Below, one piece after another: positions 24,832 to 32,774 of a stretch of DNA of 64,000 nt. A program made the translations under genes and the position numbers. Position 1 is the first letter of the stretch. Each line of letters opens with the position of its first letter. The stretch is from Bradyrhizobium stylosanthis (GTDB lineage Bacteria; Pseudomonadota; Alphaproteobacteria; Rhizobiales; Xanthobacteraceae): positions 810,100 through 874,099 of the forward strand of contig NZ_LVEM01000004.1 in the NCBI RefSeq assembly GCF_001641335.1, in the 5' to 3' direction. A model generated the notes under the pieces. The model was not told the origin of the DNA and did no database searches. It saw only the letters and a program-made list of their open reading frames with translations.

Positions 24832-26001
24832 ATGGTCCTCACCACCGAGGCCCCGTCGAATCGTCGCATGATCCTTCCGCGAAACCTGCTTCTGCTGATC
24901 GCCGGTCTCGTCATGGCCGGTGCGCCTGCAATGGCCGCGGAGTTCTACACCGAGGATCTGCGCATTCCGATGACCGAGGCGGGGCCGCAGGGGCTGGAGG
25001 CGTTCCTGGTGCGTCCGGCGGGGACGAAGCGCTATCCGCTGGCGCTGCTCAGCCACGGCTCGCCGCGCAAGTTCGACGACCGCGCAGGAATGTCGGCCCA
25101 CAAATATTACGGCCTCGCGCTCGAATATGCCCGGCGCGGCTTCGCCGCGCTGATCGTGATGCGGCGCGGCTACGGCACCTCGCCCGGCGGCCGCGTCGAC
25201 AGCGTCGGCGGCTGCGCCAACGCCGCCTATCTGCCGGCAGCGGCGGTTGCGGTCGCGGATCTGCGTGCCGCGATCGACGCGATGGCAAGGCGGAGCGACG
25301 TCACGACATCGGGCATGATCGCCGCAGGCCATTCCGCCGGCGGGCTCGCGACCGTCGCGCTGACGGCGCAGGCGCCGGCGGGTCTCGTCGCCGCGATCAG
25401 CTTTGCCGGCGGCCGCGGTTCGCGCGACGACGACGACGTCTGCAACGAGGATGGACTGGTGCAGGCCTTCGCCACCTTCGGCAAGACCTCGCGCGTGCCG
25501 ATGCTGTGGGTCTATGCGGCCAACGATTCCTTCTTCGGTCCCGATCTTGCGCGCCGGCTCTATGACGGGTTTCGCAAGGCCGGCGGTAACGCGAAGTTCA
25601 TCGCCGCGCCGCCCTATGGCGACGACGGCCACTATCTCTACTCGGTCGCCTCGCGCCCGCAATGGACGCCCTATCTCGACACCTTCCTGCACGAGCGCGG
25701 GCTGAACCACGACATCCTGAGTCCGCCCGATCCCCTGCCGCCGCCGAGCCAGCTCAACGAGGCCGCGCGCGCCGAGTTCGCGCGCTATCTCGCCAGCATG
25801 ATGCCGCACAAGGCGTTTGCGGTGTCTCCGAACGGCGGCTACGGCTGGCGTTCGGGGCATACGACCGCTGAAGACGCCCAGCGCGATTCCCTCAATGCCT
25901 GCATGAAATGGTCGGCGACGTGCACGCTCTATGCGGTCGACGACCGGCTGGCCGGACCTGCGCAGAAGCCCGCGGCGGACCAGAGCGCCCGCGCGCGATA
26001 A
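24832..26001 (+). CDS. Exported alpha/beta hydrolase with DUF4189-like C-terminus
   Basis: 389 residues. A signal peptide (LPRNLLLLIAGLVMAGAPAMAA) is followed by a dienelactone-hydrolase-like fold: LALLSHGSPRKF, RRGYGTSPGG, nucleophile elbow AAGHSAGGLATVAL (Ser), VYAANDSFFGPDLAR (Asp side) and DDGHYLYS (His). After about residue 325 comes FAVSPNGGYGWRSGHTTAEDAQRDSLNACMK with paired Cys, like DUF4189. Start ATG 24832 has GGAG upstream; ATG 24868 is possible. The substrate is unknown. It ends 5 bp before the convergent response-regulator gene. Confidence 0.75.
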   Translation: MVLTTEAPSNRRMILPRNLLLLIAGLVMAGAPAMAAEFYTEDLRIPMTEAGPQGLEAFLVRPAGTKRYPLALLSHGSPRKFDDRAGMSAHKYYGLALEYARRGFAALIVMRRGYGTSPGGRVDSVGGCANAAYLPAAAVAVADLRAAIDAMARRSDVTTSGMIAAGHSAGGLATVALTAQAPAGLVAAISFAGGRGSRDDDDVCNEDGLVQAFATFGKTSRVPMLWVYAANDSFFGPDLARRLYDGFRKAGGNAKFIAAPPYGDDGHYLYSVASRPQWTPYLDTFLHERGLNHDILSPPDPLPPPSQLNEAARAEFARYLASMMPHKAFAVSPNGGYGWRSGHTTAEDAQRDSLNACMKWSATCTLYAVDDRLAGPAQKPAADQSARAR

Positions 26002-26006
26002 GACTC

Positions 26007-26738
26007 TTAGAGGCGCTCGCTGAGTGCGAGCTTGTAGCCGACGCCGGTGACGGTCGCGATCACGGGCGTGCCGCTGCCGACGAGCTTGCGCCGCAGCCGC
26101 GCCACCAGCGCATCGACGGTGCGGATGTCGACCTCGGCCTGGCGGTTGCTGACGACCTCGATCAGATAGTCGCGGCTGAGCGGCCGGCCGTCGGCGCCGA
26201 CCAGCGCCGCCAGCAGGTCGAATTCGGCGCGCGTCAGCGCCACCGGCTTGCCATCGGCGCCGAGCAGCTCGCGCCGCGTCAGGTCGATGATCCAGTCGCC
26301 GAAGGCGATCGAATTGTGGTTGCGCGCTGCCTTGCGATCGATCGAGCGCCGGCGCAGCACGCTGCGTGCGCGCGCGAGCAGGTCGCGCAGATTGATCGGC
26401 TTGGTGACGTAGTGGTCGCCGGCGATCTCGAGGCCGAGAATGCGGTCCACGTCGGTGTCGCGGCGGGTCACGAAGATGATGCCCGCGTTGTTGGTCGCCT
26501 GGATTTCCTTGGCAAGCTCGAAGCCGTCGCCGTCGGGCAACTGCACGTCGAGGAAGACGAGATCAGTGCGCGAACGCAGCGCCTGGCGGCACTCCGCGCA
26601 CGAGCCGGCGCCGACGACGTCGAAATTGTTCTCGCTGAAATAGCCGACCAGCATGGTCCGCGTCACCGGATCGTCTTCGACAACGATCAGCCGCTCGCGG
26701 CCCGCCGGGCGCACGTCCTGACGTGAAGCATCAGCCAC
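26007..26738 (-). CDS. OmpR/PhoB-family response regulator
   Basis: 243 residues. The receiver domain has the acidic pair VVEDD, the phosphoacceptor in LVFLDVQLPDGDGF and the Lys in YVTKPIN. The winged-helix output domain contains LTRAEFDLLAALV and IRTVDALVARLRRKL...VTGVGYKL. No histidine kinase gene is adjacent, so it is an orphan or pairs with a distant kinase. GTG 26738 (AGGA about 11 bases upstream) gives the normal family length; a longer in-frame start at 26927 would add an unlikely N-terminus. Confidence 0.88.
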   Translation of the reverse strand: MADASRQDVRPAGRERLIVVEDDPVTRTMLVGYFSENNFDVVGAGSCAECRQALRSRTDLVFLDVQLPDGDGFELAKEIQATNNAGIIFVTRRDTDVDRILGLEIAGDHYVTKPINLRDLLARARSVLRRRSIDRKAARNHNSIAFGDWIIDLTRRELLGADGKPVALTRAEFDLLAALVGADGRPLSRDYLIEVVSNRQAEVDIRTVDALVARLRRKLVGSGTPVIATVTGVGYKLALSERL

Positions 26739-27322
26739 GATGTTGGATGTCCTGTGTGCGGGCGACCCGGTGTGAAAAGTCACGCTGTCGCGCAACGCAT
26801 TGTCTTGTGAACGTACATTCACAGCTGGTTCGAGCCCCCGAAATTGCCTGCCGAATATTAGGCGTGTTGTGCAGCCCGAACAATATTGTTCACGGTATTG
26901 CCGCATTAAGTATGAATTGCCCCACATTTCTCATCCGGCGCATCATCATGCAGGCGCGCCTCGCAAAGCGCCCGCGAGAGCGGGCTTCATACCGCCCACC
27001 CCGCACATTCGTCATTTTATACAACCTCTGGCTATCAAATTTTTCGGATTTTTGGGAACGACGATGCGCCGCGGGCTCGCCGGGCGTGATGACGAGCCAC
27101 CTTCGGCAATGCGGGCGCGCGAACAACCATCGCGTCGACCTCGGCTCATGTGCGGTTGAAATGCTGACCTGTTCGACATCGTCAGGGCCACGACGAAGTA
27201 GCCTGGCATGGACGCGACGCGCAAAAACCAGCGCGCTACGCAAGTTCTACATCCGCTTGCCTCGCCGCCGCCTTCGACTTTACTCTGTGCACTCAAAACA
27301 TCTGCGCGCTGGAGTGAGCGCC
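26739..27322. other. Long AT-rich intergenic region
   Basis: 584 bp between divergent genes for the response regulator and the metallo-hydrolase. It is clearly richer in A/T than neighbouring coding DNA, especially 26860-27060. No ORF with a convincing ribosome-binding site, no tRNA and no strong terminator is visible. It presumably carries both promoters; an sRNA cannot be excluded. Confidence 0.5.
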
Positions 27323-28171
27323 ATGGAAGTCATATTGCTCGGCACCGGCGGTCCGCGCCCCGACCCACGCCGCATGGCGACGACCACGCTGATCAGGCTC
27401 GGTGACGAGAACATCCTGTTCGACGCAGGCCGCGGCGTCATGGTGCAGCTCAGCAAGGCCGGCGTGCCGCTCGGCGCCATCAACACGGTCTTTCTCACCC
27501 ATCACCATTTCGACCACATCGGCGACCTCTACGACGTGATGCTCAATTCCTGGATGCATGGACGCAAGGACGAGCTGCGCATCTACGGACCGCCGGACAC
27601 CGAACGGCTGGTCAACACGCTGGTCACGCAGGTCTACGACAAGGACATTGCCTGGCGGGATCAGGGCGAGCCGACCTTCGGCGGATGGAAGCCGGTCGTC
27701 GCAACCGACATCATTCCGGGTCCCGTTCTCGACACCGGCCGCTGGAAGATCAGCGCCGAACTCGTCTCGCATGGCGACGGGCTCGACATGTCGCCGGCGT
27801 TTCTGGCGCGCTGGATGTGTCTCGGCTATCGCTTCGAGGCGGAGGGAAAGGTCATCGCGATCTCCGGCGACACGGTCCCCTGCCCCGGCCTCGAGCGGCT
27901 GGCCGAAGGCGCCGATCTGCTCGTCCAGGTCTGCTTTCTCGCAACGCCCGAGATCAACAACGAGCATCTGCGCCGGCTGGCGAAATACACGATCGCCTGT
28001 GGCGACACCGTCGGCAAGGTCGCGGCCAAGGCCGGCGTGAAGAAGCTCGCGCTGACGCATCACCGTCCCCGCACCGACGATGCCATGCTGGACGCGCTGC
28101 TCGCCGATATCCGGCGGGATTATTCCGGTCCTGTCGTACTCGGCGAAGACCTGACGCGGATCGAAGTCTAA
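27323..28171 (+). CDS. Metallo-beta-lactamase-fold hydrolase (RNase Z-like)
   Basis: 282 residues. MEVILLGTGGPRPDPRR starts a typical RNase Z/arylsulfatase-like barrel; VFLTHHHFDHIGDLYDV is the HxHxDH metal motif; ISGDTVPCPGLERLAEGADLLVQ supplies the metal-bridging Asp; KLALTHHRP gives a late His. It is more like the tRNase Z/phosphodiesterase branch than beta-lactamases. The start has GGAGTGAG upstream. It is convergent with the epimerase-like gene, stops 1 bp apart. Confidence 0.82.
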   Translation: MEVILLGTGGPRPDPRRMATTTLIRLGDENILFDAGRGVMVQLSKAGVPLGAINTVFLTHHHFDHIGDLYDVMLNSWMHGRKDELRIYGPPDTERLVNTLVTQVYDKDIAWRDQGEPTFGGWKPVVATDIIPGPVLDTGRWKISAELVSHGDGLDMSPAFLARWMCLGYRFEAEGKVIAISGDTVPCPGLERLAEGADLLVQVCFLATPEINNEHLRRLAKYTIACGDTVGKVAAKAGVKKLALTHHRPRTDDAMLDALLADIRRDYSGPVVLGEDLTRIEV

Positions 28172-28172
28172 C

Positions 28173-29063
28173 TCAGGACGATGCGACCTCGATCCGGAAC
28201 GACAACCGCTCTTCGGCGCCGGGCGCGATATGCATCAGGCCGGGCTTGTCGCTGAACTCGCCGTCAAAGCCGGCGGGACTGGCATGGCCACGCCACGGCT
28301 CGATGCAGAGGAACGGCGCGCCCGACGGTTTCGACCAGACGCCGAGCTCGCGAAAACCCTGCCATGACATTTTCAGCGAGGGACCGGCGGCTGCGCCCTG
28401 CCCGGCCGCGTAGCGCACCGAATGGCTCTCGATCCGGTCGAAGAGGATCGCATCATCGACGAACAGGGAGTCGGATAAGGCAAGTGACGCGCCCTGGACC
28501 GGGCTAGGCTCAGGTGTTCCACGCAGCAGACCGCCGTCGAGACGGCGAACGGGAGAGGACTCCGCGTTCGCGAAGGTCAGCGCATAGCTCTCCTTCGCCG
28601 CGCCAGGCTGGAGCGGCCAATTGAAGGCGGGATGACCACCGAGCGACGCCGGCAAGGTTTCGCTGCCGGTGTTCGCGACCGTGAGCGAGAGATCGAGACC
28701 GGTCTCGTCGATCGTGTAGACGGCCGTCAGACGGAACGCGAACGGATAGAGCGCCCGCGTCGTCTCGTTGTCCTCGAGCACGAGCACGCAGCGGCTTTCG
28801 CCGCGCTCCGCCCAGCGAAAGCGGCTGTCGCGCGCAAAGCCGTGCTGCGTCATGCGGTACGTTTTGCCCCGATGCCGCAATTCGTCGTTGGCGAGACGTC
28901 CGACGATCGGAAACAGCAGCGGCGCATGGCGCGGCCAGGCCGGCGCGGCCTGCCAGACAAATTCGATCCCGGCGTCGCTTCTCAGCGAGCACATCTCGGC
29001 GCCCTGCGCCTTGACGGTCGCAGAGAGGCCACCGCTGCGGATCGTGTGCGTGTCGTCGGTCAT
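28173..29063 (-). CDS. Aldose 1-epimerase (galactose mutarotase-like) family protein
   Basis: 296 residues of the galactose-mutarotase superfamily. Visible landmarks: LLFPIVGRLAND, YRMTQHGFARDSRFRW (first His), LGGHPAFNWPL (second His) and LCIEPWRGHASP (catalytic-type Glu). The length and the start (TIRSGGLSATVKAQGAEM) fit the Hsero_3475/LacX-like group. It would interconvert anomers of a hexose or hexose-6-P in the cytoplasm. ATG 29063 is picked because GGAG lies seven bases upstream. Confidence 0.83.
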   Translation of the reverse strand: MTDDTHTIRSGGLSATVKAQGAEMCSLRSDAGIEFVWQAAPAWPRHAPLLFPIVGRLANDELRHRGKTYRMTQHGFARDSRFRWAERGESRCVLVLEDNETTRALYPFAFRLTAVYTIDETGLDLSLTVANTGSETLPASLGGHPAFNWPLQPGAAKESYALTFANAESSPVRRLDGGLLRGTPEPSPVQGASLALSDSLFVDDAILFDRIESHSVRYAAGQGAAAGPSLKMSWQGFRELGVWSKPSGAPFLCIEPWRGHASPAGFDGEFSDKPGLMHIAPGAEERLSFRIEVASS

Positions 29064-29147
29064 GGTCATCTCCATGGAAGCAGCGAGGCTGACGAAACCA
29101 AGCGTGGGTCGCCGCGCGCGGCCCGATCATATCGCATCAGAAACGAT

Positions 29148-29176
29148 TTCGCCCGCCCCAGGACGAGGCGGGCGAA
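29148..29176 (-). terminator. Hairpin terminator after ugd
   Basis: A perfect 10-bp stem, ttcgcccgcc 29148-29157 / ggcgggcgaa 29167-29176, lies about 20 bases after the ugd stop (minus strand). Downstream of it on that strand the sequence is aaatcgtttct, so it lacks a proper U-run. Confidence 0.6.
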
Positions 29177-29196
29177 GCTCAACTGAAACGGCTTGC

Positions 29197-30510
29197 TCAG
29201 GCCTGCGGTGACCGTCCGACGCTATCGTAGGTGAAGCCGGCGGCAACCATCTCCTCCGGACGATAGATGTTGCGGAGGTCAACGACGACGGGCTGTGCCA
29301 TGACGCTCTTCAGCCGATCGAGATCGAGCGCGCGGAACTGTACCCATTCGGTGACGATGACGAGTGCATCGGCACTTTGCGCGCAGGAATAGGCATCCTC
29401 GCAATAGGTGATGTTCGGCAGCTCGCCCTTGGCCTGCTCCATGCCCACAGGGTCGAACGCTTTCACCTTCGCACCCATGTCGATCAGACCGGTCACCAGC
29501 GGGATCGACGGAGCGTCGCGCATGTCGTCGGTGTCGGGCTTGAAGGTAAGGCCGAGCACGCCGATGGTCTTGCCGCGCAAGCCGCCACCGAGCGCCTGGC
29601 TCACCTTGCGGGCCATCGCGCGCTTGCGGTTCTCGTTGACCGCCAGCACGGATTCAACGATGCGCAAGGACACGTCGTAGTCCTGCGCGATCTTGATCAG
29701 CGCTTTGGTGTCCTTGGGGAAGCACGAGCCGCCAAAGCCGGGGCCGGCATGCAGGAACTTGGTGCCGATGCGGTTGTCGAGGCCAATGCCGCGCGCGACC
29801 TCCTGCACGTTGGCACCAACCTTTTCCGAGAGATCGGCGATCTCGTTGATGAAGGTGATCTTGGTCGCGAGGAACGCGTTCGCCGCGTATTTGATCATCT
29901 CCGCGGTGCGGCGCGCGGTGAACATCAGCGGCGCCTGGTTCAGCGACAGCGGACGATAGATGTCGCCCATCACCTTGCGGCCACGCTCATCGGAGGTGCC
30001 GACCACGACGCGATCCGGAAACTTGAAGTCGCGGATCGCGGCGCCCTCGCGCAGGAACTCCGGATTGGAAGCGACGACGACGTCCGCCTTCGGGTTGGTC
30101 TCGCGGATGATGCGTTCAACCTCGTCGCCGGTGCCGACGGGCACGGTCGACTTCGTCACCACGACGGTGAAGCCAGACAGCGACTGCGCGATCTCCTTCG
30201 CGGCAGCATAGACGTAGGACAAATCGGCATGGCCGTCGCCGCGGCGCGACGGCGTACCGACCGCGATGAAGACCGCATCAGCGTCCGCGACCGGCTTCGA
30301 CAGGTCGGTGGTGAAGTCGAGCCGCTTGGCCTTCACGTTGGTTGCGACCAACTCGTCGAGGCCGGGCTCGTAGATCGGGATCTCGCCACGGTGAAGGGCT
30401 GCGATCTTCTTCTCGTCCTTGTCGACGCAGGTGACGTCGTGACCGAAATCCGCAAAGCAGGCTCCGGACACCAGTCCCACATAGCCCGTTCCGATCATCG
30501 CGATTCGCAT
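29197..30510 (-). CDS. ugd: UDP-glucose 6-dehydrogenase
   Basis: 437 residues. MRIAMIGTGYVGLVSGACFADFGHDV is the NAD-binding start; VTKSTVPVGTGDEV, ASNPEFLREGAAI, the substrate Lys in AANAFLATKITFINE and the catalytic Cys263 in GPGFGGSCFPKDTKAL are all intact. It oxidises UDP-glucose to UDP-glucuronate in the cytoplasm. It sits at the edge of the polysaccharide locus, with a UDP-glucuronate-epimerase-like gene upstream, so it supplies an acidic sugar for the polymer. Confidence 0.96.
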   Translation of the reverse strand: MRIAMIGTGYVGLVSGACFADFGHDVTCVDKDEKKIAALHRGEIPIYEPGLDELVATNVKAKRLDFTTDLSKPVADADAVFIAVGTPSRRGDGHADLSYVYAAAKEIAQSLSGFTVVVTKSTVPVGTGDEVERIIRETNPKADVVVASNPEFLREGAAIRDFKFPDRVVVGTSDERGRKVMGDIYRPLSLNQAPLMFTARRTAEMIKYAANAFLATKITFINEIADLSEKVGANVQEVARGIGLDNRIGTKFLHAGPGFGGSCFPKDTKALIKIAQDYDVSLRIVESVLAVNENRKRAMARKVSQALGGGLRGKTIGVLGLTFKPDTDDMRDAPSIPLVTGLIDMGAKVKAFDPVGMEQAKGELPNITYCEDAYSCAQSADALVIVTEWVQFRALDLDRLKSVMAQPVVVDLRNIYRPEEMVAAGFTYDSVGRSPQA

Positions 30511-30834
30511 GAAAAACTCTTTCCGTTGAAGACGGATGTTCCACTGAACACCCTAGACATTTCTCTATCAGGCCGCACGCACAACATTAGGGCACGCTGC
30601 TTCGCTGAACGAACAAACCTTAGCCGCATCGCGTGACAGGAATTCCGGACATCTTTTTGAATACGGGACATGCAATTGTGCATTCTACGTATGCGAGAGA
30701 AGTGCCGGATATGCGCGCGTTCCAAGTCGAGGCGCGTCTTCACACTCGCTGAAGATCACCGGTGATCAGGCACGCAAGAACCACGGCACGAACGGAGGTT
30801 CACGGACGGCGCACAAGCTGCGCCGATTGCGGAC
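30511..30834. other. Intergenic region upstream of ugd
   Basis: 324 bp between the end of the epimerase gene and the ugd start, both on the minus strand. It is moderately AT-rich in its left half (30520-30710) and must hold the ugd promoter. I see no ORF or terminator of note. Confidence 0.4.
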
Positions 30835-31845
30835 TCAGAGGTTGTGATACTTGCGATACCACGCGACAAAACGGTCGAGCCCGTCCGCAATGGACGTCGA
30901 CGGCGAGAAGCCCACGTCGCGCTGGAGAGCGGAAATATCGGCGCGCGTTTCCAGCACGTCGCCCGGCTGCATCGGCAGCAACTGGCGGATCGCGGGCTTG
31001 CCGATGATCTTCTCCAGCGTTTCGACGAACTCGAGCAGCTTGACCGACCTGTTGTTACCGATGTTGTAGACGCGATACGGCGCATAGCTCGACGAATTTT
31101 CGGGCCGCTCCGCGTTCCACGCAGGGTTCGGCGCCGCCGGCCGGTCGAGCGTGCGGATCACGCCTTCGACGATGTCGTCGACATAGGTGAAGTCGCGCCA
31201 CATGTCGCCGTTGTTGAAGATCTTGATCGGCTCATTGGCGAAGATCGCACGCGTGAACAGCCAGGCGGCCATGTCGGGCCGGCCCCACGGACCGTACACG
31301 GTGAAGAAGCGCAGGCCCGTCACCGGCAGCTTGTGAACATGCGCGAAGGTGTGCGCCATCAGCTCGTTCGCCTTCTTGCTGGCGGCGTAGAGGCTGACGG
31401 GATGGTTCACCGAATGCTCGGTCGAATACGGCAAAGTGCGGTTGGCACCGTAGACGGAGCTCGACGAGGCATAGACGAGATGCGCAAGGCCATGGCGACG
31501 GCCGGCCTCGAGCACGGTGACGAAGCCGTCGCAATTGGCGCGGATGCTGGTGATGGGATCGTCGATCGAGGCGCGCACACCGGGCTGCGCCGCCAGATGC
31601 ACGACGCGATCGGGCGAGACCTCATCAAAGACACGCGTCACCGCGGCGAAATCGGCCAGATCGATCTCGTAGAACTTGAACCCTGGACGGTGCTCGAGCG
31701 TTGCGAGGCGCGCGTGTTTCAGCGCGGGATCGTAGTATGGCGTGAACGCATCGATACCGACGACTTGTTCTCCGCGCGCGAGCAGACGCTCACACACATG
31801 CATGCCGATAAAGCCGGCAGCGCCGGTCACAATCACAGGAGCCAT
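30835..31845 (-). CDS. NAD-dependent UDP-glucuronate 4-epimerase-like protein
   Basis: 336 residues of the extended short-chain dehydrogenase family. APVIVTGAAGFIGMHVCERL is the NAD-binding motif; the active site is Ser in YASSSSVYG, Tyr153 and Lys157 in SLYAASKKANEL. The stretch TVYGPWGRPDMA and the late VYNIGNNRSVKLLEF match UDP-glucuronate/galacturonate 4-epimerases. Together with ugd it would supply UDP-galacturonate. ATG 31845 is used; the sequence could start at TTG 31851. Confidence 0.88.
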   Translation of the reverse strand: MAPVIVTGAAGFIGMHVCERLLARGEQVVGIDAFTPYYDPALKHARLATLEHRPGFKFYEIDLADFAAVTRVFDEVSPDRVVHLAAQPGVRASIDDPITSIRANCDGFVTVLEAGRRHGLAHLVYASSSSVYGANRTLPYSTEHSVNHPVSLYAASKKANELMAHTFAHVHKLPVTGLRFFTVYGPWGRPDMAAWLFTRAIFANEPIKIFNNGDMWRDFTYVDDIVEGVIRTLDRPAAPNPAWNAERPENSSSYAPYRVYNIGNNRSVKLLEFVETLEKIIGKPAIRQLLPMQPGDVLETRADISALQRDVGFSPSTSIADGLDRFVAWYRKYHNL

Positions 31846-31979
31846 GATCAACTCGTCGCTTCGTCCTTACCGCACTGCAATGCCAGACTGATACGTCCGA
31901 AGCAAGGCTCGGATTTCGGCAGTTTCGTGCACGGCAGCATCGGGGCGCCGGCGCTTCATGCGCGACAGGAAACCTGCCA

Positions 31980-32774
31980 CTAGCCGCGGACGGGATTGCC
32001 GGGCTCGGCGAAGCACGCATGCGTAATGCGCAGCCCGCGGCTCTCGGCAAAGCGACGGAAGATGAGCCTCACCTCGACCGGATCGGTGCACATGCCCTCG
32101 AGCAGCACCGCCTGGGTTGCTTGCGATGCGGCTTGATACATCAGAACCGCGGTCGGAAACAGACGAGCGCCGATAATGTCGTCGAAATCGGCGCGGGTCT
32201 GCCGCTTGAGGTCGTCAGGCAGGAAGCCGTAGGCACGCAGCGCCAGCGGCGCGCGGAACAGCTGAACCCAGATCTCGTGCGGCCCGAAACGATAGGACTG
32301 GGTGAGATAGGAAATCGCGGTCGGGCCAAAGCCTCCGGCCCGAATCTCGACCCAGTACAAGGCCAGCCATGCGATCGATTCCGAGGGCGAGCATGCGATC
32401 AGTTGCTTCGCCGAGCGCGTCACGTTCTGCAGGCTCGCATCGAGCGCGTCGATGCTGCCGGATTCCAGGTGATTGCTCAGGAGCCGCAGATTGATCAGGA
32501 GCAGGTTGCGGCGCTGCCTCGCGTCGCAAAATACGATTGAGGCGTCCTCGTAGCGGGACGCAATCCGTTGGAGCACCTCGTTGTCGTAGTTCTCACCGCG
32601 GCTCAGACGCGCGGCGAGATCCTGCAACGTGGGACGGAACGTATAGCTCGCGACCGACAGCAGCCAGACCAGCGCCATTGCGGCGACGACGACGTTGACG
32701 ACGACCGCAAATACCGCAGACGGGCGGCGGGTCCCCTGCTTCCGATCAGGCCTGCTCGACGTAATAGTCGGAAT
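31980..32774 (-). CDS. Single-pass membrane protein of the polysaccharide locus, probable AUU start
   Basis: No family recognised. The first ATG in this frame (32678) falls in the middle of a hydrophobic helix. The frame remains open upstream and gives PTITSSRPDRKQGTRRPSAV followed by a Val/Ala-rich run into MALVWLLSVASY, i.e. a basic cytoplasmic tail and a complete transmembrane helix. The only well-placed initiation site is an ATT codon at 32774 with AAGGGG exactly seven bases upstream, inside the 3' end of wzc (29-bp overlap). The roughly 225-residue remainder is predicted extracytoplasmic and helical, with scattered Cys, perhaps TPR-like. If ATT is wrong the gene would run 31980-32678. 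The location right behind wzc suggests a role in polymer assembly. Confidence 0.65.
   Translation of the reverse strand: MPTITSSRPDRKQGTRRPSAVFAVVVNVVVAAMALVWLLSVASYTFRPTLQDLAARLSRGENYDNEVLQRIASRYEDASIVFCDARQRRNLLLINLRLLSNHLESGSIDALDASLQNVTRSAKQLIACSPSESIAWLALYWVEIRAGGFGPTAISYLTQSYRFGPHEIWVQLFRAPLALRAYGFLPDDLKRQTRADFDDIIGARLFPTAVLMYQAASQATQAVLLEGMCTDPVEVRLIFRRFAESRGLRITHACFAEPGNPVRG

Noticed and set aside
26723..27322. N-terminal extension of the metallo-hydrolase
   Set aside because: The extension has no domain features, crosses an AT-rich intergenic region, and the ATG at 27323 has its own ribosome-binding site and the correct family start.
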